64,000 nucleotides of DNA from Martelella lutilitoris (GTDB lineage: Bacteria; Pseudomonadota; Alphaproteobacteria; Rhizobiales; Rhizobiaceae): positions 124,001-188,000 of the forward strand of contig NZ_VCLB01000005.1 in assembly GCF_005924265.1 (NCBI RefSeq), in the 5' to 3' direction. Under the pieces are notes generated by a model. That model had not been told where the DNA came from. It worked only from the letters and a program-made list of their open reading frames with translations, and did no database searches. This document shows positions 49,974 through 57,443 of the stretch, piece by piece (position 1 is the stretch's first letter; each line of letters opens with the position of its first letter). The translations under genes were made by a program, and so were the position numbers.

Positions 49974-51035
49974 TCAGGCGGCTGCGGTTTCGCTGTGGCG
50001 GGGCAGGCTTTCGGCAAGGTCACGCCATACGGGGCGTTCGGCATAGCCTTCGAGGCGCTTGCCGAAGAACTGGATGATCATCTCGCCGGCCGCGTTGAAG
50101 GCCTCGACGGAGGTGACATGGCCGTCGCTCGTCGGCTTGCGCACCAGCCAGGTTTCGGCAATGTGGTCGCGGCGCAGATGCAGATGGAAGGTCGGGTCCA
50201 TGACATTGATCCACGGACCCATCTCGACGATCTTCTTCACCGGACCGGAATGGATCTGCACGATGCCGTTGTTGGAAACAAAGACCATGATCGGCAGGTC
50301 TTCGATCTTCGATGCGCCGTGCAGCATGGCGGCAACCGCGTCATCGGCAAGGCGGAAGGCGTAATCATCGCCGACCGTCGAAATCGCCGTCTGGCGGTGG
50401 ACCTTGAGGTCATTCAGCATGCCGAAAAACTGGTGCGTGTCGGTCAGCGCGGTCCAGCGGTCGCGCAAGAGTTCGACATCGACGGTCTGCGGGTCGCGGG
50501 CGTGGTCGGCGTCGTGGGCCTTGATCTCGCCTGTCTCGATCGTCTGGCTGTCGTCATCAAGCTTGTGCGCCTCGACAAAGGCGCGATAAGCCTCGACATT
50601 GGATTTCGGCCGCCAGTGCAGCTTGAAAACGGCCACGCCGCTGGCATCGAAATATTGCAGGCTCAGCTTTTCATGGCCTTCGTCATCCGTCTTGGTGACG
50701 GCGAAGGCGTGGACCCAGCGGCTCGGGAAAATGCGAAGGTCGATGTTCTCGCCAAGCACGATCGCGGCCTTTTTCCCGTTCTTGATGTTCTCGAAGATGC
50801 CGATCTTCTCATGGACCGCGCTTTCATTGCGCGACAACGCCATGATCTCGCCGAAGCTTTCGGCATGCGCCAGAAGGCGGGCAGGCTCCGGAGAGATGCG
50901 GGTTGCCGTGAGGCCGACTTCGGCGGCAACGAGTTCCGCTTCGGAAATGCCAAGCTGCGAAGCGATATCGCGCTCGCGCATTTTCGGGTTGTCACGGCGG
51001 AAGGCGCGGATCTCTGCGGGTGTCTTGGTCGTCAT
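49974..51035 (-). CDS. hmuS: Hemin-degrading factor
   Basis: 353 residues built of two related halves (about 30-175 and 200-345), the HemS/HmuS/ChuX-type fold. RDIASQLGISEAELVAA lies near the start. WVHAFAVTK, and in the second half IVQIHSGPVKKIVEMGPWINVMD, are family-typical. It binds heme in the cytoplasm and in some species breaks it down to release iron. It follows hemP by 19 bases and precedes hmuT by 8. Confidence 0.94.
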   Translation of the reverse strand: MTTKTPAEIRAFRRDNPKMRERDIASQLGISEAELVAAEVGLTATRISPEPARLLAHAESFGEIMALSRNESAVHEKIGIFENIKNGKKAAIVLGENIDLRIFPSRWVHAFAVTKTDDEGHEKLSLQYFDASGVAVFKLHWRPKSNVEAYRAFVEAHKLDDDSQTIETGEIKAHDADHARDPQTVDVELLRDRWTALTDTHQFFGMLNDLKVHRQTAISTVGDDYAFRLADDAVAAMLHGASKIEDLPIMVFVSNNGIVQIHSGPVKKIVEMGPWINVMDPTFHLHLRRDHIAETWLVRKPTSDGHVTSVEAFNAAGEMIIQFFGKRLEGYAERPVWRDLAESLPRHSETAAA

Positions 51036-51054
51036 CGGTCTCGTCTCGTCTGGT

Positions 51055-51222
51055 CTACTTGTTCAGAATAAGTTTGCCCTGGCGGGTGATCTTCATGCGG
51101 TAGTCGGCGCCCTGGTGGCGAATGATGACCTCATTGCCGCCTTTGAAAAGCGTCTCGCTTTGAAGCACCGGTGCGCTGTTGTCGCTTGCGTCGGCCCGTC
51201 CGGCCGTCTTGTCGTCATTCAT
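51055..51222 (-). CDS. hemP: Hemin uptake protein HemP/HmuP
   Basis: 55 residues. The C-terminal half (LFKGGNEVIIRHQGADYRM then KITRQGKLILNK) is the full HemP signature. The ATG at 51222 is chosen over an out-of-frame ATG at 51218. In Bradyrhizobium and relatives HmuP is a small regulator needed with Irr for heme-receptor expression. Here it is the first gene of the hmuSTUV operon, 19 bases before hmuS. No heme receptor gene lies in the window. Confidence 0.93.
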   Translation of the reverse strand: MNDDKTAGRADASDNSAPVLQSETLFKGGNEVIIRHQGADYRMKITRQGKLILNK

Positions 51223-51280
51223 CCTGGTCGATATGTCTGTTCGGGTTAAAACTTGAATTTTCGAATCCTGTTTTATAAGT

Positions 51281-51309
51281 TGACTCTATTAGTCACCTTT
51301 GTCTATCCA
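51281..51309 (+). promoter_or_regulatory. RirA-like iron-responsive operator overlapping a plus-strand promoter
   Basis: TGACTCTATTAGTCA at 51282-51296 is a perfect five-base inverted repeat fitting the rhizobial RirA operator TGA-N9-TCA. It overlaps a good -35 TTGACT (51281-51286), which has 17 bases to TATCCA (51304-51309) as a -10 for the gene at 51411 and tonB. The divergent hemP transcript starts on the other side and may be controlled by the same site. Confidence 0.65.
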
Positions 51310-51410
51310 CGCAATAGACGTTTTCCAAAGTGAGCGGTAGGATGACGCGTCACCGGGCGGCTTTGATGTTGCCCGACACTTCCGATCCGAAACCGCCGGA
51401 GATTTGAGAA

Positions 51411-51854
51411 ATGAAAATTTTCCCATGCGCCGCCGCCGCGCTTTTCGTCCTGTCGCAACCGATCCTGGCCCAGGAGGCCGCCACAGGCGATGCCGCGATG
51501 CCAGCGGACGAAAAGGCGGGACTTTCGATCTCGCTCAATGCGCTGGACACGACCGACAATGGCTGCAAGCTGACCTTCCTGGTGGAAAACAACCTCTCCG
51601 CGCCGATCGACAGCCTGCAGGCCGAAGTGGCGCTGTTCGACACGGAAGGCGTCGTTGACCGGCTGACCATGCTGGACTTCCTGTCGCTGCCGGCCGGCAA
51701 GATGCGAGTCCGCCAGTTCGAATTGCCGGGCGCGGGTTGTGATGCGCTTGGCGGGCTGCTGCTCAACGACCTCAAGGTCTGCGAGGTCGCCGGAGCCGAT
51801 TGCATGGCTGAGCTTGAAACCAGCTCGAAGGCCGGCATTCCATTCGACGGCTGA
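51411..51854 (+). CDS. Small periplasmic protein of unknown function upstream of tonB
   Basis: 147 residues with a signal peptide of about 20 residues (ending PILAQ). GGAG precedes the ATG. The mature protein looks like an immunoglobulin-like beta domain (CKLTFLVENNLSAPIDSLQAEVALFD) with four cysteines that could pair (near 52, 109, 123 and 130). It lies between the RirA-like promoter and tonB, in the same direction, so an iron-related role is likely by context only. Confidence 0.8.
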   Translation: MKIFPCAAAALFVLSQPILAQEAATGDAAMPADEKAGLSISLNALDTTDNGCKLTFLVENNLSAPIDSLQAEVALFDTEGVVDRLTMLDFLSLPAGKMRVRQFELPGAGCDALGGLLLNDLKVCEVAGADCMAELETSSKAGIPFDG

Positions 51855-51923
51855 TCCACCGATTGAGAAGACACTGCGCGCTCTGCGCCAAGACCAATAA
51901 GACACGCTGAAGCGAAGCTGCCG

Positions 51924-53444
51924 ATGACGGATGACAGGGCGATGTTTGCGATGGGTTTGCCGGGCGGCGTCCGTGACGCGGAGCCGGTGGAGACCGTTTC
52001 GCCTCCGCAAACCGCGGCAAAGGCGGATGCGCCTGTCGTGACGCCGGCCAGCCGCAAGCCCGTCGATCTCGACGCCGTCGTTCTGGAGCTGAAGGCGGCA
52101 GCGGGCGTTGCCGCCGAAAGGCTGCAGGAGACAAAGAGCGAGGCTGGCGAGGACGAGCCGGCGCTTGCTGCCGAAGAGGCCGACCTCGGCAGCGTCGTCC
52201 TGCCGCGTATTGCGGGCATCGCCGACAAATCCGACAGGAGCAGGCGGCTGCCGATGGCCGCGCTCGCGTCGATCCTCATCCATGGCGTTGCTTTTGCCAT
52301 GGCGCTTCATGTCGTCGAGATCATTCCCGAGGCGCCGGCGGAGGAAGGCGGCGTTGTCGTCAGCGTCGTCATGCTCGGCAATGGCGACGTCGACGCGGCG
52401 GCAAGCGGGGCGGAAGAGGCCCGGCCGACCGAAGTCGAGACGCAAACGGTGCCGGTGGAACAGGCCGTGACCGCCGCGCCCGAGGCGTTGAGCCCCGCGG
52501 CGTCCGAACCGCCGCCGCAGGCCATGCCGGCCGAACAGGCGCAGCCGGTGGAGATGCAGGCTGCCCCGATGCCGACGCCCGAGGCGGTTGCCGCCGCCCC
52601 GGTCGAAACCGCCGAGACCCGTCCTGCAGAAGCCATCGGTTCAGCAGAGGCGGCGGCCCTTCCAAGGCCCGAGCCCGCCGTGCTGGCCGTTGCCCCGAGC
52701 GAGGCGGCCGCGCCCGATGCCGTCGCCCCGGCTGCAGCCGTTGTTTCCGAGGCTGCGCCGCTGCCGGAAACGGCCTATGCGGCCCGGCCGGAAGTTGTCG
52801 AGACGGCCACGCCGGAAGCTGAAACGGTTGCGCTTGCGGTCGCGACCCCGCAGATGGAGGCGATCACGGCCCAGGAAGACGATCCTGAACTCGCCTATGA
52901 CATAGCGCCGCCGGTCCCCCGGCCTTCGCCTTGGGATTCAGAGCCTTTGCCGGAAGATCAGGTTGCCGCAAGGCAGGCGGAGGCCGAACGCCGGCAGGCC
53001 GAGCAGAAAAGGACCGTTCCGCGCCAGAGCGCCGGGTCCGGCGGACAATCGGCAAGCGATGCGCGCCGGGGCTCGGTCAGCGGTACGTCTGAGCAAGGCG
53101 CGACACAGGCCGCCGAATCACGCAGCGGTTCGTCAGGCGACGGCGCTGCGGCAATGGCGAATTATGCGGGGAGGGTTCACGCACGGCTTGCCCGGTGGGT
53201 TGCAGCGGAACGCTATTATCGCAATCTCGGACCGCTCACGACCACGGTGACGATCCGGCTGACGCTTAACCGTTCAGGCAATATCACCGCCCTGTCGCTG
53301 GCACGTTCCTCGGGAAACAGCCAGGTGGATGCGGTGGTCCTGCAGCGCGCGCGAGCAGCAGGCTCTTTTGGGCCGTTTCCGGAAAGCTATGCGGGCGCGC
53401 AGAAGAGCTTCACCCTGCCGGTCAATCTCACGCTGCGCCGATAA
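51924..53444 (+). CDS. tonB: TonB energy-transducing protein with long cytoplasmic head
   Basis: 506 residues, much longer than enterobacterial TonB. About 108 residues precede the single membrane helix (110-132), which holds the SxxxH motif (Ser116, His120) known to couple to ExbB-ExbD. A Pro/Ala/Glu/Val-rich periplasmic spacer of about 280 residues follows. The C-terminal domain (from about 415) has YAGRVHARLARWV, VTIRLTLNRSGNITALSL and VVLQRARAA. It drives outer-membrane receptors such as those for heme. No exbBD are in the window. The ribosome site is weak, so the start may lie slightly downstream. Confidence 0.92.
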   Translation: MTDDRAMFAMGLPGGVRDAEPVETVSPPQTAAKADAPVVTPASRKPVDLDAVVLELKAAAGVAAERLQETKSEAGEDEPALAAEEADLGSVVLPRIAGIADKSDRSRRLPMAALASILIHGVAFAMALHVVEIIPEAPAEEGGVVVSVVMLGNGDVDAAASGAEEARPTEVETQTVPVEQAVTAAPEALSPAASEPPPQAMPAEQAQPVEMQAAPMPTPEAVAAAPVETAETRPAEAIGSAEAAALPRPEPAVLAVAPSEAAAPDAVAPAAAVVSEAAPLPETAYAARPEVVETATPEAETVALAVATPQMEAITAQEDDPELAYDIAPPVPRPSPWDSEPLPEDQVAARQAEAERRQAEQKRTVPRQSAGSGGQSASDARRGSVSGTSEQGATQAAESRSGSSGDGAAAMANYAGRVHARLARWVAAERYYRNLGPLTTTVTIRLTLNRSGNITALSLARSSGNSQVDAVVLQRARAAGSFGPFPESYAGAQKSFTLPVNLTLRR

Positions 53445-53453
53445 AGGGTCGGC

Positions 53454-54314
53454 TCAGGCACTGCCGATTGTGCGCTGCAGACCCTGCAACGCCGGCTGAT
53501 AGTTCGGGTTCAGCCTCTTGGCTTGCTGATAATAGGAGGCCGCCTTGGTGAAGTCGCCCTGGCGCTCGAAGATCAGGCCGAGATTGGCCCAGCTCTCGGC
53601 GTTCTGCTGGTCGAGCGCCAGCGCCTTGTCGAAATCGGCGCGGGCGTTCTGGTCGTCGTTGAGCGCCAGATAGGAGACGCCGCGGCCATTATAGGGCTGC
53701 GCGGCCTTCGGCGAGAGCGAGATCGCGTTGGAGAAATCGGCGATCGCCAGCTCCTGCTGGCCGCGCTGCTGGTAGATTAGGCCACGATTGTGATAGGCGC
53801 GGGCGTCCGTCGTGTTCAACTGGATGGCGCGGGTGAAATCGTTGAACGCGTCGTTCTGCTGGCCGGCCTCGCGATAAAGATTGCCGCGCCCGATATAGGC
53901 GACGTCGTAGTTCGAATTGATCTGAAGCGCGCGATTGTAGTCGTTCAGCGCGTCCATCCGCTGGCCGAGGCTGCGCTCGATCAGCGCGCGGTTGGCATAG
54001 GCCTGGTAATAGTTCGGGTTGAGCGCGATCGCCTTGTTGAAGTCGTCCATGGCGCGGCGGGTGTCGCCGGCACGGCCATAGGCGGCGCCGCGGACATTGT
54101 AGCCTTCCGGGTCGTTCGGGTTGGCGGCGATCACATTGGAAAGCGAAGCGATGTTCTGCTCCGACCCTTGAGTCGCGTCGATCGAGACGACGTTCTGGTT
54201 CATCATCTGGGAGCTCTGACAGGCCGCGAGCAGGCTGACAGTCCCGAAGAGCAGGGCGAACCGCAGCTTCCGGCCGGTGCCTGTCATGAATGTGCCAGCA
54301 GTCATCTCTGTCAT
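53454..54314 (-). CDS. TPR-repeat lipoprotein
   Basis: 286 residues from the ATG at 54314, preceded by GAGGGA; the frame is open upstream to 54383 but without support. The lipobox LLAAC gives an acylated Cys near residue 32. Six to seven tetratricopeptide repeats of 34 residues follow (for example AYANRALIERSLGQRMDALN, AYHNRGLIYQQRGQQELAIA). Such outer-membrane TPR lipoproteins (NlpI-like) often scaffold envelope enzymes. It converges with tonB. Confidence 0.9.
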   Translation of the reverse strand: MTEMTAGTFMTGTGRKLRFALLFGTVSLLAACQSSQMMNQNVVSIDATQGSEQNIASLSNVIAANPNDPEGYNVRGAAYGRAGDTRRAMDDFNKAIALNPNYYQAYANRALIERSLGQRMDALNDYNRALQINSNYDVAYIGRGNLYREAGQQNDAFNDFTRAIQLNTTDARAYHNRGLIYQQRGQQELAIADFSNAISLSPKAAQPYNGRGVSYLALNDDQNARADFDKALALDQQNAESWANLGLIFERQGDFTKAASYYQQAKRLNPNYQPALQGLQRTIGSA

Positions 54315-54399
54315 GTTCGTCCCTCGTGTCGTCTCGCTTGTCGCGCGCAGATTGCATGCGCGCGGTGATGTGTATCGCCGCAAGGTAAATATCTAGCAA

Positions 54400-54428
54400 A
54401 TAAAAAGGCGGGGGCATACGCTCCCGCC
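54400..54428 (-). terminator. Rho-independent terminator after rpsU
   Basis: Read on the minus strand, GGCGGGAG and CCCCCGCC form an eight-base-pair stem (one G-C/A-C imperfection possible) followed by six T, 36 bases beyond the rpsU stop. Confidence 0.88.
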
Positions 54429-54463
54429 ATCACAACATGTTCAATGTGCCGAAATAACGACAA

Positions 54464-54676
54464 TCAGCGCGAAACCAGACCTTCGCGAATGGCGCGCTTG
54501 CGGGCCAGCTTGCGCACGCGGCGGATCGCTTCGGCCTTTTCGCGGGCGCGCTTCTGCGAGGGCTTCTCGTAGAAGTCACGCATCTTCATTTCGCGGAAGA
54601 TGCCTTCGCGCTGCATTTTCTTCTTCAGAGCGCGGAGAGCCTGGTCAACATTGTTGTCGCGGACAAGTACTTGCAC
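54464..54676 (-). CDS. rpsU: 30S ribosomal protein bS21
   Basis: 70 residues. [20 protein letters not shown] at the start and the Lys/Arg-rich tail are diagnostic. The start is GTG at 54676, with GGAACGGG about eight bases upstream. bS21 binds near the anti-Shine-Dalgarno end of 16S rRNA and aids initiation. A mini-ORF that copies the first codons ends 14 bases before the start. Confidence 0.97.
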   Translation of the reverse strand: MQVLVRDNNVDQALRALKKKMQREGIFREMKMRDFYEKPSQKRAREKAEAIRRVRKLARKRAIREGLVSR

Positions 54677-54690
54677 GTGTATCCCGTTCC

Positions 54691-54741
54691 TTAAATTTCG
54701 TTGGTCTCGTTCAGCCTGGCAAATACTTGCACGTCAGGCAT
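54691..54741 (-). other. Sixteen-codon mini-ORF upstream of rpsU with a copy of its start
   Basis: ATG at 54741 opens [16 protein letters not shown] and stops at 54691, just ahead of the rpsU ribosome site. GTGCAAGTATTTG inside it matches the rpsU start GTGCAAGTACTTG with one change, so VQVFARLNE mirrors VQVLVRDNN. An in-frame ATG 15 bases earlier gives a 21-codon version. It could be a leader peptide or the remains of a partial duplication. Confidence 0.5.
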
Positions 54742-55038
54742 TGTTGCTTGTCTCATCGGGTTCTGCCCGACATTTGGCGTCGCGAGTATCAGATTTCGGC
54801 GGTGAAGTCCAGCCCCCAGGCACCTGATATCAGGCGATTGCGCCCGATTTGCCGCAAATCCATTCCGTCTGCGAGATTGCGCTTCGATAGTCCGGTTTCC
54901 CCCGCCGCGCAAGCTCTGAAAATTCGATGTCGAACGCAGGCGGCAAAAGCGTCGCAAAAAGGACGTTGCGTCACTTTCCGATTTGCGATTGGTATAGGGT
55001 GAGACGCACAAACGCAGCCGGCCCGAGGGAGCATTCAG

Positions 55039-56292
55039 ATGCGCAAATATTCCGTTTTCGCCCTGGCGCGCGAGGCCATGCGCCATCACACCGGCTGGGA
55101 GAAGCACTGGACCTCGCCCGAGCCGAAATCCGAATATGACGTCATCATCATCGGCGGCGGCGGTCACGGCATGGGGGCGGCCTATTATCTTGCCAAGGAG
55201 CACGGCATCTCCAATATCGCCGTGATCGAAAAGGGCTGGATCGGCGGCGGCAATACTGGCCGCAACACCACGATCGTGCGTTCCAACTATCTCTATGACG
55301 AGAGCATGGACATCTACGAGCACTCCCTGAAACTGTGGGAAGGTCTGGCGCTCGATCTCAATTACAATGTCATGTATTCGCCGCGCGGGGTGATGATGCT
55401 GTCGCACAACGAGCACGACCGCCAGTCCTTCAAGCGCCATGTCCACGCCAACCGGCTTTACGGCATCGACAATGAATGGCTGACGCCCGAGCAGGCGAAG
55501 GAATACTGTCCGCCGCTCGATATCGCCGCAACCGCGCGTTATCCGGTCAATGGCGCGGCCCTGCAGCGGCGCGGCGGCACGGCGCGCCATGATGCCGTCG
55601 TCTGGGGCTATGGCCGCGCGGCCTCCGATCGCGGCGTCCACATCATCCAGAATTGCGAAGTGAAGGGCATTCGCCGCGGGCCGGAGGGGGCCGTGACCGG
55701 CGTCGAGACCTCGAAGGGCTTTATCGGCGCGAAAAAGATCGGCGTTTCCGCCTCCGGCCACAATTCGATGGTGATGGCGATGGCCGACGTCAACCTGCCG
55801 CTCGAAAGCCAGCCGCTGCAGGCGCTCGTCTCCGAGCCGCTGAAGCCGATCTTCCCCTGTGTCGTCATGTCGAATTCGGTGCATGCCTATATCTCGCAGT
55901 CGGACAAGGGCGAGCTCGTCATCGGCGCGGGCACCGACCAGTATAATTCCTATTCGCAGACCGGAGGCTTGCAGATCATCACCCATACGCTGGATGCCAT
56001 CTGCGAACTCTTCCCGATCTTTCGACGGGTGAAGATGATGCGCCAATGGGGCGGCATTACCGACAATACGCCGGACCGCTCGCCGATCCAGAGCGTGACG
56101 CCGGTGCCGGGCCTCTTCGTCAATTGCGGCTGGGGCACGGGCGGTTTCAAGGCGACGCCGGGCTCGGCCCATCTCTTCGCCCATCTGATCGCCAAGGGCG
56201 AGCCGCACAAGCTGGCCGAGGGGCTGACGCTGGATCGCTACCGCACCGGCCGACTGATCGACGAGGCGGCTGCTGCCGCCGTCGCGCATTGA
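55039..56292 (+). CDS. soxB: Sarcosine oxidase beta subunit
   Basis: 417 residues with GAGGGAG upstream. The N-terminal FAD dinucleotide motif IIIGGGGHGMGAAYYLA lies at about 36-52. GGNTGRNTTIVRSNYLYDES follows. RGGTARHDAVVWG (His184) is the region where heterotetrameric sarcosine oxidase binds FMN covalently, and VNCGWGTGGFKATPGSA closes the flavin site. It oxidises sarcosine to glycine with the C1 unit passed to SoxA-bound tetrahydrofolate. It is first in the sox operon. Confidence 0.95.
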   Translation: MRKYSVFALAREAMRHHTGWEKHWTSPEPKSEYDVIIIGGGGHGMGAAYYLAKEHGISNIAVIEKGWIGGGNTGRNTTIVRSNYLYDESMDIYEHSLKLWEGLALDLNYNVMYSPRGVMMLSHNEHDRQSFKRHVHANRLYGIDNEWLTPEQAKEYCPPLDIAATARYPVNGAALQRRGGTARHDAVVWGYGRAASDRGVHIIQNCEVKGIRRGPEGAVTGVETSKGFIGAKKIGVSASGHNSMVMAMADVNLPLESQPLQALVSEPLKPIFPCVVMSNSVHAYISQSDKGELVIGAGTDQYNSYSQTGGLQIITHTLDAICELFPIFRRVKMMRQWGGITDNTPDRSPIQSVTPVPGLFVNCGWGTGGFKATPGSAHLFAHLIAKGEPHKLAEGLTLDRYRTGRLIDEAAAAAVAH

Positions 56293-56300
56293 GGCCCGCT

Positions 56301-57137
56301 ATGCTCTGGACCGTCAACAACAAGACAGAAACGAGCGCAGGCACCGTTGCCTGGGGTTCGGCAGGCAATGGGCCGCCGCTGGTGCTGGCCCATGGCTGGC
56401 CGTGGTCGTCCTTTTCCTGGCACCGGATGATCCTGCCGCTCTCCAGGGCCTATACGTGCTATTGGTACGACATGCCGGGCTTCGGCCGTTCGGCAAAGGA
56501 TCATGGGCAGGCGACCGGCCTCGATGTGCAAGGGCTTGTGTTCAAGGAGATGGTCGAGTTCTGGGAGCTCGACCGCCCAAGCGTCTTCGCCCATGATTTC
56601 GGCGGCGCAGTGACCTTGCGGGCCAACCTGCTGCATGATGTCGTCTACAACGATCTTCTCTTGATGAATGTGGTGGCCGTTAGTCCCTGGGGATCGGAAT
56701 TCTTCGAGCATGTCAGCCGCCACATCGAGGCCTTTACGCCGCTGCCGCCGCATATCCACTCGGCCATCGTTTTTGCCTATATCCGCAGCGCGCTTGTGAG
56801 CGAGCTCGACGAGCACGAGCTGCACGAACTCGCGTCACCCTGGCTGACGCCGGAAGGGCAGGCAAGCTTCTACAAGCAGTTCGCCCAGGCCGATGACCGC
56901 TTTACCGATGAATTCGCAGACAAGCTGAAGACGATCGCCTGTCCCGTTACCGTGATCTGGGGCGAGAAGGACCCGTGGATCCCGATCTCGCGCGGTCATC
57001 AGCTTGCCGGCGCCATCGGCGTCCAGCTTCACGCGCTCGAGGGCGTCGGCCATATGCCGCAGCTTGAGGCGCCGCGACCGCTGCTCGACATGATCCTCTC
57101 CTTGCCCGAAGCCCTGCCCGAACTGGAAGGGAACTAG
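56301..57137 (+). CDS. Alpha/beta hydrolase with Asp nucleophile, embedded in the sox operon
   Basis: 278 residues from the ATG at 56301, eight bases after soxB; the frame is open upstream inside soxB but that part is spurious. AHGWPW (31-34) forms the oxyanion hole. The nucleophile elbow reads AHDFGG, putting Asp99 where serine hydrolases have Ser; this is the pattern of epoxide hydrolases and haloalkane/haloacetate dehalogenases. The acid Asp224 (WGEKDPW) and His251 (GVGHMP) complete a triad. soxD begins 3 bases later, so it is part of the operon. The substrate is unknown, possibly an N-methyl compound or amide feeding sarcosine breakdown. Confidence 0.9.
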   Translation: MLWTVNNKTETSAGTVAWGSAGNGPPLVLAHGWPWSSFSWHRMILPLSRAYTCYWYDMPGFGRSAKDHGQATGLDVQGLVFKEMVEFWELDRPSVFAHDFGGAVTLRANLLHDVVYNDLLLMNVVAVSPWGSEFFEHVSRHIEAFTPLPPHIHSAIVFAYIRSALVSELDEHELHELASPWLTPEGQASFYKQFAQADDRFTDEFADKLKTIACPVTVIWGEKDPWIPISRGHQLAGAIGVQLHALEGVGHMPQLEAPRPLLDMILSLPEALPELEGN

Positions 57138-57140
57138 ATA

Positions 57141-57443
57141 ATGCTGCTCATCCACTGTCCCTATTGCGGCGAAGCGCGAAGCGAGCTGGAATTTGCCGCC
57201 GCCGGCGAAGCCCACATCGCCCGGCCGGAAAACATTGCCGAAATCTCTGACGAGGATTTTGCGGCCTATTTCTTCATGCGCACCAATCCCAAGGGCATTC
57301 ACTACGAACGCTGGCGCCATGCCCATGGCTGCGGACGCTTCTTCAACGCCGTGCGCGATACGGTTTCCGACCGGTTCCTGAAGACCTACAGGACCGGCGA
57401 ACCGAAACCCGAGCGCGCGGATTTTGAGGGAGAAGGCCGATGA
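57141..57443 (+). CDS. soxD: Sarcosine oxidase delta subunit
   Basis: 100 residues, the usual small SoxD. The zinc site is formed by Cys6 and Cys9 (HCPYCG) with His/Cys in RHAHGCGRFF. NPKGIHYERWRHAHGCGRFF is diagnostic of the subunit. It bridges the alpha and beta subunits. Its stop overlaps the soxA start (ATGA). Confidence 0.95.
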   Translation: MLLIHCPYCGEARSELEFAAAGEAHIARPENIAEISDEDFAAYFFMRTNPKGIHYERWRHAHGCGRFFNAVRDTVSDRFLKTYRTGEPKPERADFEGEGR

